A stretch of 56,533 nucleotides of DNA, taken from the NCBI GenBank assembly GCA_937951615.1, contig CALFBH010000015.1:1-56533 (forward strand), given 5' to 3'. Under the pieces are notes generated by a model. That model did not search any database. It saw nothing but the letters and a program-made list of their open reading frames with translations, and was not told the origin of the DNA. The stretch is from an uncultured Saprospiraceae bacterium (lineage in GTDB: Bacteria; Bacteroidota; Bacteroidia; Chitinophagales; Saprospiraceae). A program made the translations under genes and the position numbers. Numbering within the stretch: position 1 is the first letter of the stretch; every line of letters starts with the position of its first letter. Positions 1 through 9,280 of the stretch are shown in pieces.

Positions 1-135
1 AGCACGATACTTTTGCCGTAAGACTTCCTTCAGATTCCACCTCACGATGGACACCCTTGTCTTTAGCTAACGATTCCTTCCTTATAGGCTCGCTCGGGAC
101 TTGCACCCTATAGATTAGTGCCATGTATGGCACAC
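1..135 (-). mobile_element. Group II intron, 5' portion (truncated by window edge)
   Basis: Read on the minus strand, the segment begins at 135 with GTGTGCC, matching the GUGYG 5' end of bacterial group II introns. It continues with the conserved domain I phrases GGGTGCAAGTCCC, GTTAGCTAAAGACAAGG and TGTCCATCGTGAGGTGG that I recognise from bacterial group II intron RNAs. The rest of the intron, including any reverse transcriptase/maturase, would lie left of the window. The 5' splice site abuts the T-tract of a terminator hairpin (136-176), which is the insertion habit of class C introns. Identity as a group II intron is fairly sure; the class assignment is inference. Confidence 0.8.
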
Positions 136-176
136 AAAAAGACCTGACAGATTTCAAAAATCTATCAAGTCTTTTT
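136..176 (-). terminator. Intrinsic terminator used as intron insertion site
   Basis: Two 19-nt arms (136-154 and 158-176) separated by 3 nt. The arms differ at two places. In minus-strand RNA both become G-U wobbles, so the stem is fully paired; in plus-strand RNA they are A-C mismatches. The functional strand is therefore minus, the direction of the upstream ovoA-cupin operon. The stem ends in GTCTTTTT and the intron starts on the next base. Confidence 0.75.
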
Positions 177-363
177 GTATCCAAGCTTATTTGGACAATG
201 ATTTAAAGAGAAGTAGCACAGACATTCCTGTCTGTCAGTTTGCTCGCACGCGCCTCTATCTCCTGCCCCCGATAGACATGCGGGAGAATCCACCCGCATT
301 TTTATTAATTATTAGGCGTTTTCAAGTGGTGAGGCTTGAATATAAAAACTGCACGTTCCTAAA
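177..363. other. Intergenic spacer with two hairpins
   Basis: No gene is seen. It holds a short perfect hairpin at 219-234 (CAGACA, loop TTCC, TGTCTG) and a second at 278-299 (ATGCGGG, 8-nt loop, CCCGCAT) followed on the plus strand by TTTTTATT. The second looks like a plus-strand terminator, although no plus-strand gene is visible to its left. It may also serve as a 3' stabiliser of the minus-strand operon transcript. Confidence 0.45.
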
Positions 364-1170
364 CTAGATAATATTATCTATTTTTAGCCCTGTGTTCTTA
401 TTCAAAAAGAGTACGGTATCAGCTGTGGTATTTGCCCCCGCCACACTGATGGCATACCTTCCTTTCAATGTTCCATCTCCATGTATCGTACCTGGAGGAG
501 TGTATAAGGCATACCCATACGGTATTTTAAATGCGGTAAAGCTATAATGAATTGCCGAAAGCCTTTTCCCAATGATAATATGCCCTTGGGAATACTTATT
601 GAGAGGAATATGAATGTGAGGGAAGTCATGTCTTTCCACATAGTATCCGCCACCGCCATTTTCCTGTGTTAGAAAGTCATTTTCATAATTAAATTTGTAG
701 TCATATTCCATTAGAAGCGTGTCTGCCATAAAAGCTGACATCGGAAAATTTGAGCCGCTCTTGATGAGCATAAGCCCATAAAATTTTATTCTTTCATGGT
801 CTGCCGCCACAATAGGGACTTTCAGATCATCGGAGACCAGTAGTGCTCCCATTCCGTCAAAAAGGTTAGCGTCTTTTCCAGAATTTCTGACGATTCCTTT
901 TTTATCTGCTGCTTCAGAAGAATACCATTCAGCTTCAACAATTACTCTTTCAGAATTGTCCGTTTCTGTTTTCTCTAATTTGAGCAGTGAAGGTTCTGAC
1001 AGAGAAAACTTCCACTGAGATACTCCTTTTTCTAAAAATGATCTGCCCGAAAGGGTCTCTAAGACCAAATCGTCTGGGTTCTTAACTGAATATCGAGCCA
1101 GGTTTGCCTGTTCTAGCAGTTTCCTGTTGCTTTCCTTTGTCTCAAAATGTGTGTTGATAGAATGTTTCAT
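364..1170 (-). CDS. Cupin-fold protein translationally coupled to ovoA
   Basis: 268 aa, no signal peptide. The C-terminal half carries cupin-like signatures: HDFPHIH (H181, H185, H187), a glycine spacer, then PPGTIHGDG (H230), which could form a metal site on a double-stranded beta-helix. The N-terminal third shows no motif I recognise. The start was set at the ATG at 1170 because it forms an ATGA overlap with the ovoA stop; an upstream in-frame TTG at 1194 is less likely. The tight coupling points to a role in ovothiol or sulfur metabolism, for example an oxygenase or isomerase acting on a thiol-histidine. That role is inference from position only; the protein belongs to no family I can name. 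Confidence 0.7.
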   Translation of the reverse strand: MKHSINTHFETKESNRKLLEQANLARYSVKNPDDLVLETLSGRSFLEKGVSQWKFSLSEPSLLKLEKTETDNSERVIVEAEWYSSEAADKKGIVRNSGKDANLFDGMGALLVSDDLKVPIVAADHERIKFYGLMLIKSGSNFPMSAFMADTLLMEYDYKFNYENDFLTQENGGGGYYVERHDFPHIHIPLNKYSQGHIIIGKRLSAIHYSFTAFKIPYGYALYTPPGTIHGDGTLKGRYAISVAGANTTADTVLFLNKNTGLKIDNII

Positions 1171-3299
1171 TTTGTTAGTTCTTTCTTTTTCCAAACACCT
1201 ACGTAAGGCAAAATATATTGATATTTTCTGTTCGTTTCTTTCAAAATGAATGGAATATCCTGTGTTTCATCTAATAATTCAAAATTATCAGCTAAGGTTT
1301 CTCGGATTACCCGACTGGAATAGACAGGTTTGTCTCCTTCCATATTCCCCCCCAACCATTTCTCTTTTTCTGTAAACTCTTCTTTCCATGTAAATGGGGA
1401 GGTGATCAACAGGAGTCCGCCCTCATTCATACGCATATTTAGCTCTGACAAGAATAAACGTGGATTATATAATCTATCCATTAAATTGGCCGCCAATACA
1501 AAGTCGAGTTCTTTTAATTTACTCGACATATTGCACGCATCTCCCTGATAGAATTGCACGTTTTTCTCTCTCCCATTCAATTGGAGATCGTCCACATGAA
1601 TGGATTTACGTTCATAGATACTGCCTTCAACGAGTGTTTGGTATTTTACCGTCTGAAGCTCCTTTAATTGATGTGCGTATCGGATAAAATGTGTAGAGAA
1701 GTCAATTCCTGTTACCTCGTCGAAATAGCGACCAAGTTCAAAACTACTCCTGCCTACCGAACATCCTACGTCCAATGCTTTTCGTTTTTGGCTTCCATTC
1801 CAAAATTTTGAAGCGTAATTTATGATAGCTACAGCGAAAGGTTCTCTGCCTAAATAAGACTTACTACCATAATGTGCATCTAAATATATACTACACGCTT
1901 CATCTGTTTCGTAAGAATTTACATTTCGGTTGATCTTATGCTCCGTATGAACCATTCTGAAACCAGCATGCTGGAAAAAATGTTTTCTGAATGCGTATCT
2001 GCTTTCTTTTCTTGCGCAATTACCGCCTGAAATCCAGCTTCCTCCTTTTATAATGTTGTGTTTGTCATCGAAAGTAGGAATAGAAAAATCATCGTAGTAT
2101 GGATGAGGTTTAAATCCTTGAAATGGGCGTATTGGGCTTTCCGTCCATTGCCAGACATTACCACATACATCGTAGAGCTCACCATGTTTAAACTTGTCAA
2201 CTGGACAGGAAGAGGCAAAATGGGCTAAATGAAAATTAGTGTTTCCATGCTCTTCCCTATCATTTCCTATATAATTTTGATGGTACATAGAATGCCACTC
2301 ATGCTCTGAAGGCAGTCTCACGCTCATCCCTTTTGATTCAGAATACCAATTGCAATATGCTTTTGCTTCAAAAAAATTAACCTCTACAGGCCAGTTCAGC
2401 GGGAGCATAATTTCTTCGATCATATTGCGTAGCCTGTACCCCCAGGGTTGTGCGTCATCTTTTACCCAAAACACAGGATGACTCGGTTTTTTGAATTCAA
2501 GCCATGAAAGCCCTTCTTCTGTCCACCACTTACTATTCCTATACCCTCTGTCCTGCACAAATTCCAAATAATCTGCGTTGGAAACTAGATACTGACTGAC
2601 CAAAAAATCTTTGACTTCCTGAATGTCCTCACCATATTCATTATCCCATCCATAATAATCTGAAGGGCTAGAGATTCCTAACTGTATTTTTTCACCTTTG
2701 ATCTTGATAAACGAATTTTTTAATGTTTTTTCACCATACTCCTTACAAGTTGCCCATCCTTCGACTTGTTGATCAATATATGAAATATCTATTTGCCGGA
2801 TCAGAACAGAAGACGTTTCCAAATGAATAAGCTCATGTTCCACCCCCATCAGTATAATCCAGGCAGGGTGATTCCAATCAATGCCCTCACCGAGAGGCAA
2901 ATCATCAATAGCTTGATTAACAATCTTCTGAACAGTATTTCTGTATTGTCTTACTTCTTCTACTCTAGGCCATGTAATATTATCATAGTTCAAATCATCC
3001 CAAGACATTTCATCAACACCTACTGCAAACAAAGATTCGAAGGATTCATTAACCCTTTGATCAATGATTTTAGCAAGGATTAATTTATTCACGAAAAACG
3101 TTGCTGTATGACCGAAATAGAAAATAAGGGGATGCCTTAATGTTTCAGGTCGCTGATAGAATGCCTCATTACTATTTAGGCATTCATACAAATTTTCATA
3201 GAGTTGAAAAGTGTGGTTAAAGAAATCTTTAATTTCTCTCCTTTTACTCTCGGTTAAAGGCTTTCCTAAAAAAGGGGATATGTAAATTACATTATTCAT
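1167..3299 (-). CDS. ovoA: Ovothiol synthase OvoA (5-histidylcysteine sulfoxide synthase / 4-mercaptohistidine N1-methyltransferase)
   Basis: 710 aa, the normal OvoA length. Three parts in order: an N-terminal DinB-like domain with the iron ligands H64 and H155/H159 (EHELIHLE); a formylglycine-generating-enzyme/sulfatase-modifying-like domain in the middle (DVCGNVWQW, IKGGSW, HAGFRMV); and a C-terminal SAM methyltransferase (LDVGCSVGRSS, then the typical OvoA stretch LAANLMDRLYNPRLFLSE). The enzyme couples cysteine to histidine C5 with O2, and the methyltransferase later methylates the imidazole N1. A separate OvoB lyase, which would cleave the sulfoxide, is not in the window. The start is the ATG at 3299; an in-frame TTG at 3317 is less likely. 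The stop overlaps the start of the downstream cupin gene (ATGA). Confidence 0.95.
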   Translation of the reverse strand: MNNVIYISPFLGKPLTESKRREIKDFFNHTFQLYENLYECLNSNEAFYQRPETLRHPLIFYFGHTATFFVNKLILAKIIDQRVNESFESLFAVGVDEMSWDDLNYDNITWPRVEEVRQYRNTVQKIVNQAIDDLPLGEGIDWNHPAWIILMGVEHELIHLETSSVLIRQIDISYIDQQVEGWATCKEYGEKTLKNSFIKIKGEKIQLGISSPSDYYGWDNEYGEDIQEVKDFLVSQYLVSNADYLEFVQDRGYRNSKWWTEEGLSWLEFKKPSHPVFWVKDDAQPWGYRLRNMIEEIMLPLNWPVEVNFFEAKAYCNWYSESKGMSVRLPSEHEWHSMYHQNYIGNDREEHGNTNFHLAHFASSCPVDKFKHGELYDVCGNVWQWTESPIRPFQGFKPHPYYDDFSIPTFDDKHNIIKGGSWISGGNCARKESRYAFRKHFFQHAGFRMVHTEHKINRNVNSYETDEACSIYLDAHYGSKSYLGREPFAVAIINYASKFWNGSQKRKALDVGCSVGRSSFELGRYFDEVTGIDFSTHFIRYAHQLKELQTVKYQTLVEGSIYERKSIHVDDLQLNGREKNVQFYQGDACNMSSKLKELDFVLAANLMDRLYNPRLFLSELNMRMNEGGLLLITSPFTWKEEFTEKEKWLGGNMEGDKPVYSSRVIRETLADNFELLDETQDIPFILKETNRKYQYILPYVGVWKKKELTK

Positions 3300-3393
3300 T
3301 ATTTTTTTTTGTGACAAAAAACGCTTAATTCATTTTAATGCTTGCATCTTTTCCGCACACTAAGGTATAAAACATTGATAACCCCAAAAATTA

Positions 3394-3425
3394 AAATGGG
3401 TGAAAACTATAATTTCCACCCATTT
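3394..3425. other. Hairpin in the divergent ovoA/fadN spacer
   Basis: Nine-base perfect arms (3394-3402 AAATGGGTG and 3417-3425 CACCCATTT), extended by AAA/TTT. In minus-strand RNA the stem is followed by TTAATTTTTGG, so it could act as a leader attenuator for ovoA if the promoter lies further right. The rest of the 310-bp spacer (3300-3609) holds AT-rich sequence, a promoter-like box and TCATT-rich micro-repeats at 3532-3603. Confidence 0.35.
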
Positions 3426-3516
3426 GATAAACAAATTAAACAATAAACCCCCAATTCCAGTTGTAAAGAAGACTGAATAAGCTCCAAAAAAATTTCAATG
3501 CACGCATTGTATTTTG

Positions 3517-3524
3517 TACTTTTG
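3517..3524 (+). promoter_or_regulatory. Bacteroidota -7 element (TACTTTTG) for the beta-oxidation operon
   Basis: Matches TAnnTTTG, 86 nt before the fadN-like start. No good -33 TTTG is found at the usual 19-20 nt distance, so the call rests on the -7 box and position. Confidence 0.4.
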
Positions 3525-3609
3525 CGAAAAAATTTCATTGAACATTAATCATTGAACATATATCATTGATTATTTATCGTTCATCATTCATCATTCATCG
3601 TTATAATTA

Positions 3610-5997
3610 ATGAGTAGAAAAATTAAAAAAGTAGCTGTTCTGGGCTCTGGTGTTATGGGATCGGGTATTGCTGCCCACTTTGCCAATATAGGGCTGGAAG
3701 TACAGTTACTGGATATTGTACCGTTTGACATCACAGATGAAGAACGGAAAAGCCCTGCACAGCGCAATCGCATTGTAAATGGCGCACTGAAAGCCGCTTC
3801 CAAAGCCAAACTGAATCCTTTTTATAAGAAAGATTTTATCCATCGTATCGCAACGGGTAATTTTGACGACGACTTTGAGAAAATCAAAGATGCCGACTGG
3901 ATTATCGAAGTCGTGGTAGAACGACTGGACATCAAAAAGCAGATTTTTGCAAAAGTGGATCAGTTTCGCAAACCAGGCTCACTGGTGACGTCCAACACAT
4001 CTGGTATTCCTATCAACTTGATGATGGAAGGGCGTAGCGACGATTTTGTGAAGCATTTTTGCGGCACGCATTTTTTCAATCCACCACGTTATTTGCGCCT
4101 CCTAGAAATTATTCCAACAGAAAAGACTGATCCGGCTGTCACACAGTTTTTTATGGATTATGGCGACAAATTCCTCGGCAAGCGAACGGTATTGTGCAAA
4201 GACACGCCGGCATTTATCGCCAATCGTGTAGGTGTGTATGCTATGGCAAAAGTATTTCAACTGACCGATCAGTTGGGACTGACTATAGAAGAAGTGGATA
4301 AACTGACTGGTCCATTGATTGGTCGTCCGAAGACGGGTACTTTCCGCCTCGGCGATTTGGTTGGGCATGATACTTCCGTCAAGGTGATTAAAGGCATTAA
4401 AGACAATTGTCCGAATGACGAGCAGGCTGGCACATTTGTCTTGCCGAAGTATATGGAGTTTTTGATTGAAAATAAATTCCTCGGCAATAAGTCTAAAAAA
4501 GGTTTCTACGAAAGAAGACGTGGTGCAGATGGTTCAAAGACCACTTATGCACTGGACTTGAATACACTGGAATACGTGGAAAGTCGCAAGGTGCGCATGG
4601 ACAGTATCGGTGCAGCCAGGGGACTGGAAAAACTGGAAGATCGAGTACGCAGTATGTTTGATGCGGAGGATAAAGGCGGCCAGTTGGTGCGTGGTTCTTT
4701 GCTGGGCTTATTTGCTTATGTGTCCAATCGCATTCCCGAAATTTCGGATGATCTGTACAGCATTGACGATGCCCTGAAAGCAGGTTTTGCCTGGGAAGTA
4801 GGTGCTTTTGAATACTGGGACATGATTGGCTTGGAGAAAGGCATCAAATTATGTGAAGAAGCTGGATATAGCATTGGACAATGGGTGAAAGATATGGTGG
4901 CTGCCGGACATACTTCTTTTTATAAAACAGAAAAAGGACTGCCCAATTATTACGACCTTTTGACAAGAGGCTACAAAGCTGTGCCAGGTGCGCAGGACTT
5001 TATCATTCTTGATAATACTCGTGAGACCTCTGTGGTGTGGAGCAATGCAGGCTGTGCGATCCATGATATGGGCGATGGCGTTTTGTGTTGTGAATTTCGC
5101 AGTAAGATGAACTCCATTGGCGCAGATGTACTGGAAGGCATCGCTAAAGCCATTGACATGGCAGAAACGGAAGGCTGGAAAGGTGTGGTCATTGGAAATA
5201 ATGCGACCAATTTCTCTGTTGGTGCAAATCTGGCAATGATTGGCATGATGGCTTATGGCGGACAAACAGACGAACTGAATGTTGCGGTAAAAACTTTCCA
5301 AGACACGATGATGCGTTGTCGTTATTCCGGTATTCCAGTGGTGGCTGCTACGCAAGGTTTTGTCTTTGGCGGCGGTTGCGAGACGATGATGCACTGTGAT
5401 CGTGCAGTGGTTTCTGCGGAGTCTTATATTGGTTTGGTAGAAGTTGGCGTTGGTTTGATTCCTGGCGGTGGTGGTACCAAAGAGTTTGCCTTGCGGACTT
5501 CTGATGCTTTCTTTGAAGGCGATGTTCAGATTCCGACTTTGGTCGAGCGATTTAAAACCATTGCGCTGGCGAGTGTCGCGACTTCTGGTTATGATGCTTT
5601 TGATAAAGGTTATCTGATTCCTGGTTACGACCGAGTTTCTGTGAACGCTTCTCGTACATTGGCAGAAGCCAAAAAAGAAGTACTGGAACTTGCTGATAAT
5701 TATACACAGCCTATTATACGCAACGATATTCAGGTATTGGGACGGACTGGTATGGCGGCTTTGTATGCCGCAGCAGCTAGTTTGCAATATGGAAATTATG
5801 CCAGCGAGCATGATGTAAAGATTGCCAAAAAAGTAGCTTATGTACTTTGTGGTGGCGATTTGTCCAGTTCACAAAAAGTAACTGAGCAGTATTTATTGGA
5901 CATCGAGCGAGAAGCCTTCCTGAGTCTGGTGACAGAGCCTAAGACACTGGAGCGTATTTCGCACATGATGAGTACGAATAAGCCTTTGAGGAACTAG
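3610..5997 (+). CDS. fadN: FadN-type 3-hydroxyacyl-CoA dehydrogenase/enoyl-CoA hydratase
   Basis: 795 aa. The N-terminal Rossmann domain has VLGSGVMGSGIAAHFA (about residues 10-25), followed by the HAD C-terminal region with FFNPPRYLRLLEIIP and KDTPAFIANRVG. The C-terminal crotonase domain has the oxyanion-hole segments and GLVEVGVGLIPGGGG. The domain order (dehydrogenase first, hydratase last) and length match Bacillus FadN rather than E. coli FadB. It catalyses the hydration and NAD-dependent dehydrogenation steps of fatty-acid beta-oxidation in the cytosol, passing 3-ketoacyl-CoA to the thiolase encoded 118 bp downstream. The two genes form an operon with a micro-repeat hairpin between them. 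No acyl-CoA dehydrogenase gene is present here. Confidence 0.93.
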   Translation: MSRKIKKVAVLGSGVMGSGIAAHFANIGLEVQLLDIVPFDITDEERKSPAQRNRIVNGALKAASKAKLNPFYKKDFIHRIATGNFDDDFEKIKDADWIIEVVVERLDIKKQIFAKVDQFRKPGSLVTSNTSGIPINLMMEGRSDDFVKHFCGTHFFNPPRYLRLLEIIPTEKTDPAVTQFFMDYGDKFLGKRTVLCKDTPAFIANRVGVYAMAKVFQLTDQLGLTIEEVDKLTGPLIGRPKTGTFRLGDLVGHDTSVKVIKGIKDNCPNDEQAGTFVLPKYMEFLIENKFLGNKSKKGFYERRRGADGSKTTYALDLNTLEYVESRKVRMDSIGAARGLEKLEDRVRSMFDAEDKGGQLVRGSLLGLFAYVSNRIPEISDDLYSIDDALKAGFAWEVGAFEYWDMIGLEKGIKLCEEAGYSIGQWVKDMVAAGHTSFYKTEKGLPNYYDLLTRGYKAVPGAQDFIILDNTRETSVVWSNAGCAIHDMGDGVLCCEFRSKMNSIGADVLEGIAKAIDMAETEGWKGVVIGNNATNFSVGANLAMIGMMAYGGQTDELNVAVKTFQDTMMRCRYSGIPVVAATQGFVFGGGCETMMHCDRAVVSAESYIGLVEVGVGLIPGGGGTKEFALRTSDAFFEGDVQIPTLVERFKTIALASVATSGYDAFDKGYLIPGYDRVSVNASRTLAEAKKEVLELADNYTQPIIRNDIQVLGRTGMAALYAAAASLQYGNYASEHDVKIAKKVAYVLCGGDLSSSQKVTEQYLLDIEREAFLSLVTEPKTLERISHMMSTNKPLRN

Positions 5998-6000
5998 AGC

Positions 6001-6068
6001 GTGTTGTCGTGCGCATGTGTTGATGTGTTGATGTACATCAACACGTCAATACATCAACACACCAACAC
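6001..6068. repeat. Intergenic micro-repeat hairpin element (coreless)
   Basis: Two 34-nt arms meeting at the palindrome GATGTACATC (6030-6039). The left arm is built of GTGTTGAT-like units and the right of their complements; about 27 of 34 positions pair. It begins 4 nt after the fadN stop. It may act as an mRNA stabiliser or processing hairpin between the two genes. One of the family described in the findings. Confidence 0.75.
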
Positions 6069-6114
6069 GGAATAGATTTACTCAATCAACTAAATAACTT
6101 AAATAGACAACAAA

Positions 6115-7287
6115 ATGGAAGCATATATCGTAAAAGCATATCGTACAGCAGTTGGCAGAGCCAAAAAAGGCGGGTTTCGTTTTACCCGTTCAGATGATTT
6201 AGCGACTGAAGTACTCAAATATATGATGGAACAGACACCGCAGTTAGACCCTGCTTTGGTGGATGATGTCCTAGTAGGCTGCGCCAATCCCGAAGGGGAA
6301 CAAGGTTTGCAGATTGGTCGTCAAATCGCGTTACGTGCATTGGGAATTCCTGTGCCGGGCGTTACGGTGAATCGTTATTGCGCATCGGGTTTGGAGACAA
6401 TTTCTATGGCTGTCGCCAAAGTGAAGGCAGGCATGGGAGAAGTGTATGTAGCAGGCGGTGCAGAAAGCATGAGTGCCATCCCGATGACGGGCTATAAGCT
6501 GGCACCAAATTTTGAAACTGCTGAACAGCATCCCGACTACATCGTAGGTATGGGAACAACTGCTGAGAAAGTAGCTGAAAAATATGGCATTTCGAGAGCC
6601 GATCAGGATGAGTTTTCTTATAATTCTCATGTAAAAGCTGCGAATGCAATAGACAAAGGTTTGTTCAAGGACGAGATTGTACCGGTAAAAGTAAAAGAAG
6701 TTTATTTTGCCGACAATAAGCGTCAGGAACGCGAATATACTGTAGATACAGACGAAGGCATAAGAAGAGGCACAACAGTAGAAGGCTTGTCAAAACTTCG
6801 TGCAGTATTTGCGCAGGGCGGCAGTGTCACTGCGGGTAATTCTTCACAAATGTCAGATGGAGCAGCTTTTGTGCTGGTGATGAGTGAGCGCATGGTGAAG
6901 GAATTGAAGCTGGAGCCGATTGCACGTTTGGTGGCTTGTTCGGTGGCAGGTGTAGAACCGCTTTATATGGGCATTGGTCCATGTTCAGCGATTCCTAAAG
7001 CATTGAAGCAAGCTGGGCTAAGCCTGAATGATATTCAGCAGATTGAATTGAATGAAGCATTTGCTGCGCAGTCATTGGCTGTTATTCGTACTGCCGGGCT
7101 GAATCCGGATATTGTAAATGTGAATGGAGGAGCGATTGCACTGGGGCATCCACTAGGTTGTACCGGAGCAAAATTATCTACTCAGCTATTCAATGAAATG
7201 CGTAGAAGAGACCAAAAATATGGTATGGTGACTGCATGTGTCGGCGGTGGACAAGGAATTGCTGGTATATATGAGTTACTGAACTAA
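6115..7287 (+). CDS. fadA: Acetyl-CoA C-acyltransferase (3-ketoacyl-CoA thiolase)
   Basis: 390 aa, standard thiolase length. The catalytic residues are all present: nucleophile C89 in [10 protein letters not shown]345 in [11 protein letters not shown] and C375 in [16 protein letters not shown] is also conserved. It cleaves 3-ketoacyl-CoA with CoA to release acetyl-CoA, completing the cycle begun by the upstream bifunctional protein. It is the last gene of the operon and is followed by a strong terminator. Confidence 0.95.
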   Translation: MEAYIVKAYRTAVGRAKKGGFRFTRSDDLATEVLKYMMEQTPQLDPALVDDVLVGCANPEGEQGLQIGRQIALRALGIPVPGVTVNRYCASGLETISMAVAKVKAGMGEVYVAGGAESMSAIPMTGYKLAPNFETAEQHPDYIVGMGTTAEKVAEKYGISRADQDEFSYNSHVKAANAIDKGLFKDEIVPVKVKEVYFADNKRQEREYTVDTDEGIRRGTTVEGLSKLRAVFAQGGSVTAGNSSQMSDGAAFVLVMSERMVKELKLEPIARLVACSVAGVEPLYMGIGPCSAIPKALKQAGLSLNDIQQIELNEAFAAQSLAVIRTAGLNPDIVNVNGGAIALGHPLGCTGAKLSTQLFNEMRRRDQKYGMVTACVGGGQGIAGIYELLN

Positions 7288-7323
7288 GGAATGTGAAAAT
7301 ATTCTAAGCGTTTTTTATTAGAA

Positions 7324-7362
7324 ATGGCTATTCCTTGTATATGTAAGGGATAGTCATTTTTA
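7324..7362 (+). terminator. Intrinsic terminator after fadA
   Basis: A 13-bp stem, including G-U pairs, from ATGGCTATTCCTT and AAGGGATAGTCAT with an 8-nt loop, followed by TTTTATTTTA. It closes the fadN-fadA operon. Confidence 0.8.
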
Positions 7363-7445
7363 TTTTATAGTTTTGCATAGCGTTCTATATAATATTCCCT
7401 ACACAAAAAAATGTAGATAGGTCATAAAAATACAATACACCTAGC

Positions 7446-9224
7446 ATGATATACGACAAGGACTTCCTTGCGAAACTCGAATTATTCACTACGAATATTC
7501 CCAAAGCTTTAGCCACTTACGAGGGGCATGAAGCTCTTAGACAAGTGGAAATACTAAGAAAAAAGAAACATATAAATCCAAAAGAATATTTTAAAATAGC
7601 CTACCTTGGTCTGACTCGCGCCATAAAGGAGGGAAATAAAATAACAGAATTAAAATACATTCATGATATAGGGTTTTATCACTACAAGATTGGCGAATAT
7701 GATGAAGCCTTTATGTATTATGCTCAGGGCATCTATATTAGTGAGTCCGTTAAAAGTAGAGAATTTGAAGCTCGTTTTCAAAACAGAATAGGAGAAATAT
7801 ACGTACATCGGGTGAATTATGAACAGGCTTTAGATTGTTATTTTAAAGTATTGAGATGGGATGATGATCGATATTGCAATGAAACGTACTCTAATATAGC
7901 TAAACTTTACAAAGAGAAAAAAGACTTTAATGTAGCCCTTGAATATTTAGATAAGGCTATCAATTATAATCAAAAAACAGACAACTACGGGCAACTAATT
8001 ACCGATTTAACGACCACGGGAGACATAAACTTTACCAAAAATAAATATGGACATGCCTTGAGTTTTTATGCAAGAGCCATAAAAATATGTGATGTACATG
8101 AAAACCCATATTCTAAGACAATTGCGATCATTGGTTCGGGCAATGTTCTTTTTGAACTAGGGCATTATAAAGAAGCTTGCGGGCTTTACGAATATGCAAG
8201 CGAAATCAGTAATGATTATAGCTACAAGTATCTAAGTACGCTAAGTAACAGCAAAACTTCTCTGGCTTATGCCGAAATGGGAGATTATAAAAAAGCCTCA
8301 GAGCTTAATGAAAAAGCATTAAAGACAGCTCAGGATAATAATTATGACTTATTGGAACTGACTATCCTTAGAAATGAGCGACTGTATGCCGAAGCCTTAA
8401 ATCAAGAAGGAAAAGCATTACGACTGCTCCGAAAAACTGAAAATTTACAAATTGCTATTACACTCAAAGAACAGCGAGATAAACTGGAGGCTTTAATTGC
8501 TGAAAAAGAAAAAGAACTTGAATTTTTCAAAAGTCAGACAAGAGCACAAGCTGCCGCCAACGATGACCTAAAGCAATACGCTAAAATAACTGCACATGAC
8601 TTAAAAGAGCCGCTGCGAACCATCAGTAGTTTTACCACTTTACTGGAAAAAAAATATGGAGAAGTCGAGAAGGAAGATTTAAATGAATGTTTCCGGTATA
8701 TTCAAGAAGGAACAAGTCGGATGAGTCATTTATTGGATGATTTACTAGGGTATCTTGTTCTGGGAATAAATGACACAAGACCTGTTAAGGTCAATTTACA
8801 GAAACTTGTTGATTCCGTAATCAAAGAACTCAAAGAAGATATTAAGTCCAAAAAAGTGAATATAAGTGTTGCTAAATTACCTACTATTTTAGGACAAAAA
8901 ACACAGTTAAGGGATTTGTTTTTTCATTTGATTGACAATGCCATAAAATTCAATACCCACGAAAAACCAAGCATTGATATTACTGTTCAGCGACAAGGGC
9001 CAGACTATCTGTTTGTCGTGTCAGATAATGGTATGGGCGTCAACAGTGATTACTATGATAAAATATTTTTAATTTTCCACAAACTCGAACAAGATCATAA
9101 AGACAGCACAGGCATAGGACTCGCCATATCCAAAAAAATCGTCGAACTACATGGAGGAAATATCTGGATTGTCTCTAAAATAGGCGGGGGAACAAAAATT
9201 GAGTTTACTTTACCCGACATTTAA
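7446..9224 (+). CDS. Cytosolic TPR-histidine kinase
   Basis: 592 aa without signal peptide or membrane segment. Residues about 60-340 form tetratricopeptide repeats, then a coiled coil (about 340-375, KEQRDKLEALIAEKEKELEF). A HisKA domain carries phospho-acceptor H384 in TAHDLKEPLRTISSF. A HATPase_c domain follows with N box HLIDNAIKFN, G1 box DNGMGVN and G2 box GIGLAISKKIVELHGG. It is likely an orphan sensor kinase whose input is a protein bound by the TPRs, since no response regulator lies nearby. The coiled coil probably passes the signal to the kinase core, as in other TPR-kinases of Bacteroidota. Partner and output are unknown. Confidence 0.9.
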   Translation: MIYDKDFLAKLELFTTNIPKALATYEGHEALRQVEILRKKKHINPKEYFKIAYLGLTRAIKEGNKITELKYIHDIGFYHYKIGEYDEAFMYYAQGIYISESVKSREFEARFQNRIGEIYVHRVNYEQALDCYFKVLRWDDDRYCNETYSNIAKLYKEKKDFNVALEYLDKAINYNQKTDNYGQLITDLTTTGDINFTKNKYGHALSFYARAIKICDVHENPYSKTIAIIGSGNVLFELGHYKEACGLYEYASEISNDYSYKYLSTLSNSKTSLAYAEMGDYKKASELNEKALKTAQDNNYDLLELTILRNERLYAEALNQEGKALRLLRKTENLQIAITLKEQRDKLEALIAEKEKELEFFKSQTRAQAAANDDLKQYAKITAHDLKEPLRTISSFTTLLEKKYGEVEKEDLNECFRYIQEGTSRMSHLLDDLLGYLVLGINDTRPVKVNLQKLVDSVIKELKEDIKSKKVNISVAKLPTILGQKTQLRDLFFHLIDNAIKFNTHEKPSIDITVQRQGPDYLFVVSDNGMGVNSDYYDKIFLIFHKLEQDHKDSTGIGLAISKKIVELHGGNIWIVSKIGGGTKIEFTLPDI

Positions 9225-9280
9225 GTAAAAATTCTTGGTCTCCTAGTAGAATGTATTATCTTTATACAAACTACATTATT

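Noticed and set aside
4849-5811. Long minus-strand open frame (320 codons) inside the beta-oxidation gene
   Set aside because: It lies entirely opposite the well-conserved FadN-type gene, has no recognisable motif and a composition dominated by the complement of plus-strand codons. It is a shadow frame.
7320-7445. Riboswitch in the leader of the histidine kinase gene
   Set aside because: The stem there is a good terminator for the thiolase operon and no conserved aptamer pattern is visible.
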